Positions 63,014-64,000 of a DNA stretch of 64,000 bases are shown one piece after another. Where the stretch lies: contig OZ243962.1 in assembly GCA_965214625.1 (NCBI GenBank), positions 2,170,001-2,234,000 on the forward strand, read 5' to 3'. The notes below the pieces were generated by a model. It was not told the DNA's origin. It made no database searches and saw nothing but the letters and a program-made list of their open reading frames with translations. The position numbers and the translations under genes are program-made. The stretch is from G965214625 sp965214625 (GTDB lineage Bacteria > Pseudomonadota > Gammaproteobacteria > Arenicellales > Poriferihabitantaceae). The stretch's first letter is position 1. Every line of letters starts with the position of its first letter.

Positions 63014-63304
63014 ATGAATATCCGTCCGCTTCATGATCGTGTAGTGGTTCGACGAGTCGAAGACGAACGAACCAGTCCTGGTGGCATTGTCATTCCGGAT
63101 ACCGCAGCCGAAAAACCGATGCAAGGTGAAGTGCTTGCGGTCGGTAACGGCAAAGTGCTTGACAACGGTGAGCAACGTGGTCTTGACGTTAAAGTCGGCG
63201 ACAAGGTGCTTTTCGGCAAATATTCCGGGACCGAAGTCAAAGTAGAAGGCGAAGAAGTGCTCGTGATGCGTGAAGACGACATCATGGGTGTAATCGAAGG
63301 TTGA
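63014..63304 (+). CDS. groS: Co-chaperonin GroES
   Basis: 96 residues from the ATG at 63014 (MNIRPLHDRVVVRRVEDE), with GAGGAG-type ribosome site upstream (TGAGGAGAAATG region). The mobile loop SPGGIVIPDTAAEKP, VLAVGNGKV and VKVGDKVLFGKYSGTEVK are conserved. Forms the heptameric lid of GroEL. First gene of the CIRCE-controlled operon. Confidence 0.97.
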   Translation: MNIRPLHDRVVVRRVEDERTSPGGIVIPDTAAEKPMQGEVLAVGNGKVLDNGEQRGLDVKVGDKVLFGKYSGTEVKVEGEEVLVMREDDIMGVIEG

Positions 63305-63349
63305 TCCGTTAGGTCAACAGAATCTATTAAGTTTAGAGGATAAGAAACA

Positions 63350-64000
63350 ATGGCTGCTAAAGAAGTAGTATTTGGCGAAAGTGCCCGTGGGCGTATGCTA
63401 AAGGGTGTGAACACCCTGGCCGACGCGGTAAGAGTGACACTGGGACCGAAAGGTCGAAATGTTGTGCTGGATAAATCGTTCGGCGCACCGACCGTCACCA
63501 AAGACGGTGTCTCAGTTGCTAAAGAGATCGAACTCAAGGACAAGATCGAAAACATGGGTGCACAGATGGTGAAGGAAGTGGCTTCCAAAACCTCTGATGT
63601 TGCGGGTGATGGGACCACGACGGCCACCGTGCTGGCCCAGGCGATGGTCAGGGAAGGCATGAAAGCGGTTGCCGCCGGTATGAACCCAATGGACCTCAAA
63701 AGGGGCATCGACAAAGCGGTGCTTGTGGCGACTAGCGAACTCAAAAACATTTCACGCCCTTGCTCTGACCACAAGGAAATCGCCCAGGTGGGTACGGTTT
63801 CAGCCAATGCGGACAGCAATATCGGCGACATCATTGCAGAGGCAATGGAAAAAGTCGGCAAGGAAGGGGTCATTACGGTTGAAGAAGGGAATGCACTGGA
63901 GAACGAACTGGACGTGGTTGAAGGGATGCAGTTCGATCGCGGTTATCTGTCCCCTTACTTCATCAACAATCAGGACAACATGTCCGTGGACCTGGAAAAT
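63350..64000 (+). CDS. groL: Chaperonin GroEL (5' part, runs off window)
   Basis: The ATG at 63350 begins MAAKEVVFGESARGRMLKGV, 45 bases after the groES stop with AGAGGA upstream. The visible 216 codons cover the equatorial start with LGPKGRNVVLDKSFGAPTVT and VAGDGTTTATVLAQAMV (ATP-binding), then the intermediate domain; the rest lies to the right of the window. Confidence 0.97.
   Translation, partial: MAAKEVVFGESARGRMLKGVNTLADAVRVTLGPKGRNVVLDKSFGAPTVTKDGVSVAKEIELKDKIENMGAQMVKEVASKTSDVAGDGTTTATVLAQAMVREGMKAVAAGMNPMDLKRGIDKAVLVATSELKNISRPCSDHKEIAQVGTVSANADSNIGDIIAEAMEKVGKEGVITVEEGNALENELDVVEGMQFDRGYLSPYFINNQDNMSVDLEN

Noticed and set aside
63031..63873. 280-codon minus-strand frame over groESL
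   Set aside because: Ser/Pro/Thr-rich antisense of groES and groEL, whose identity is certain.
1..64000. tRNA, rRNA, CRISPR array or riboswitch
   Set aside because: Looked for in the gene-free stretches; no cloverleaf, regularly spaced repeat or known aptamer core was recognised by eye.

Overview
The window reads as a chromosomal piece of a Gram-negative gammaproteobacterium. The supporting genes are bamD, dsbD, rluD, parC, fxsA, moaB/moaD/moaE, a WaaP-type LPS kinase and groESL. Gene content is typical of a heterotroph that imports peptides and methylated amines. Remnants of insertion sequences and of defence or toxin-antitoxin genes are unusually common: hipA, hsdM, a nucleotidyltransferase antitoxin, a DUF4338 protein, darG, higBA and an AAA ATPase, plus IS630, IS1595, IS5 and IS21 relics. 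This fits a genome under relaxed selection, such as a host-associated bacterium. A marine sponge symbiont is an inference drawn from the RiPP cluster described below.

Layout. (1) 1-5.1 kb, minus strand: a GntR/FCD regulator, a Tat-exported solute-binding protein, a non-pyrrolysine MttB-family methyltransferase and a DppB-type permease that runs off the left edge. (2) 5.6-6.4 kb: one secreted protein of unknown family. (3) 6.6-13.3 kb, minus: a TPP-dependent decarboxylase/synthase followed by soxB, soxD, soxA and soxG, a heterotetrameric sarcosine oxidase. Together with region 1 this suggests uptake and stepwise demethylation of betaine-like compounds to glycine. (4) 13.4-20.4 kb: hisC and panB on the plus strand, two GT4 glycosyltransferases on the minus strand, and decayed hipA and IS630 copies. 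(5) 20.6-23.9 kb: hsdM, nucleotidyltransferase and DUF4338 remnants around a DUF3530-like hydrolase, a rhodanese and a tiny acidic secreted protein. (6) 23.9-35 kb, minus: a complete peptide ABC transporter with one fused ATPase, two permeases and a binding protein, then a 2OG-Fe oxygenase, thrC, an acyl-CoA synthetase and rluD.

(7) 35-47 kb is the most interesting part. rluD and bamD, often divergent neighbours, are separated by efp, IS21 debris and a minus-strand RiPP locus. That locus has an 86-residue nitrile-hydratase-leader (NHLP) precursor ending in a double glycine and the core IGDIHTW. A second core (TGVDDVRNAIDTQTW) has had its leader replaced by an IS5 fragment. The other members are a flavin-dependent tryptophan halogenase, a small coupled ORF, a 62-residue HlyD-like stub, a C39-peptidase ABC exporter, a partner NHLP ABC protein and a CmcJ/NvfI-family oxygenase. 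Both cores end in Trp, so peptide-level Trp halogenation followed by C39 cleavage and export is the simplest model. It resembles the peptidyl-brominase (srp) clusters I recall from sponge microbiomes, but with a CmcJ-type enzyme and a shortened fusion protein.

(8) 47.5-64 kb: bamD, purC, parC, moaB with divergent moaDE, a TlpA-like thioredoxin coupled to a DsbD with two tandem alpha domains, a 42-codon leader ORF coupled to fxsA, AAA ATPase debris, an EF-hand protein divergent from a two-component system whose sensor has a His-rich periplasmic loop, dead higBA, a WaaP-like kinase, and groES-groEL behind a sigma70-like promoter overlapped by an exact CIRCE operator.
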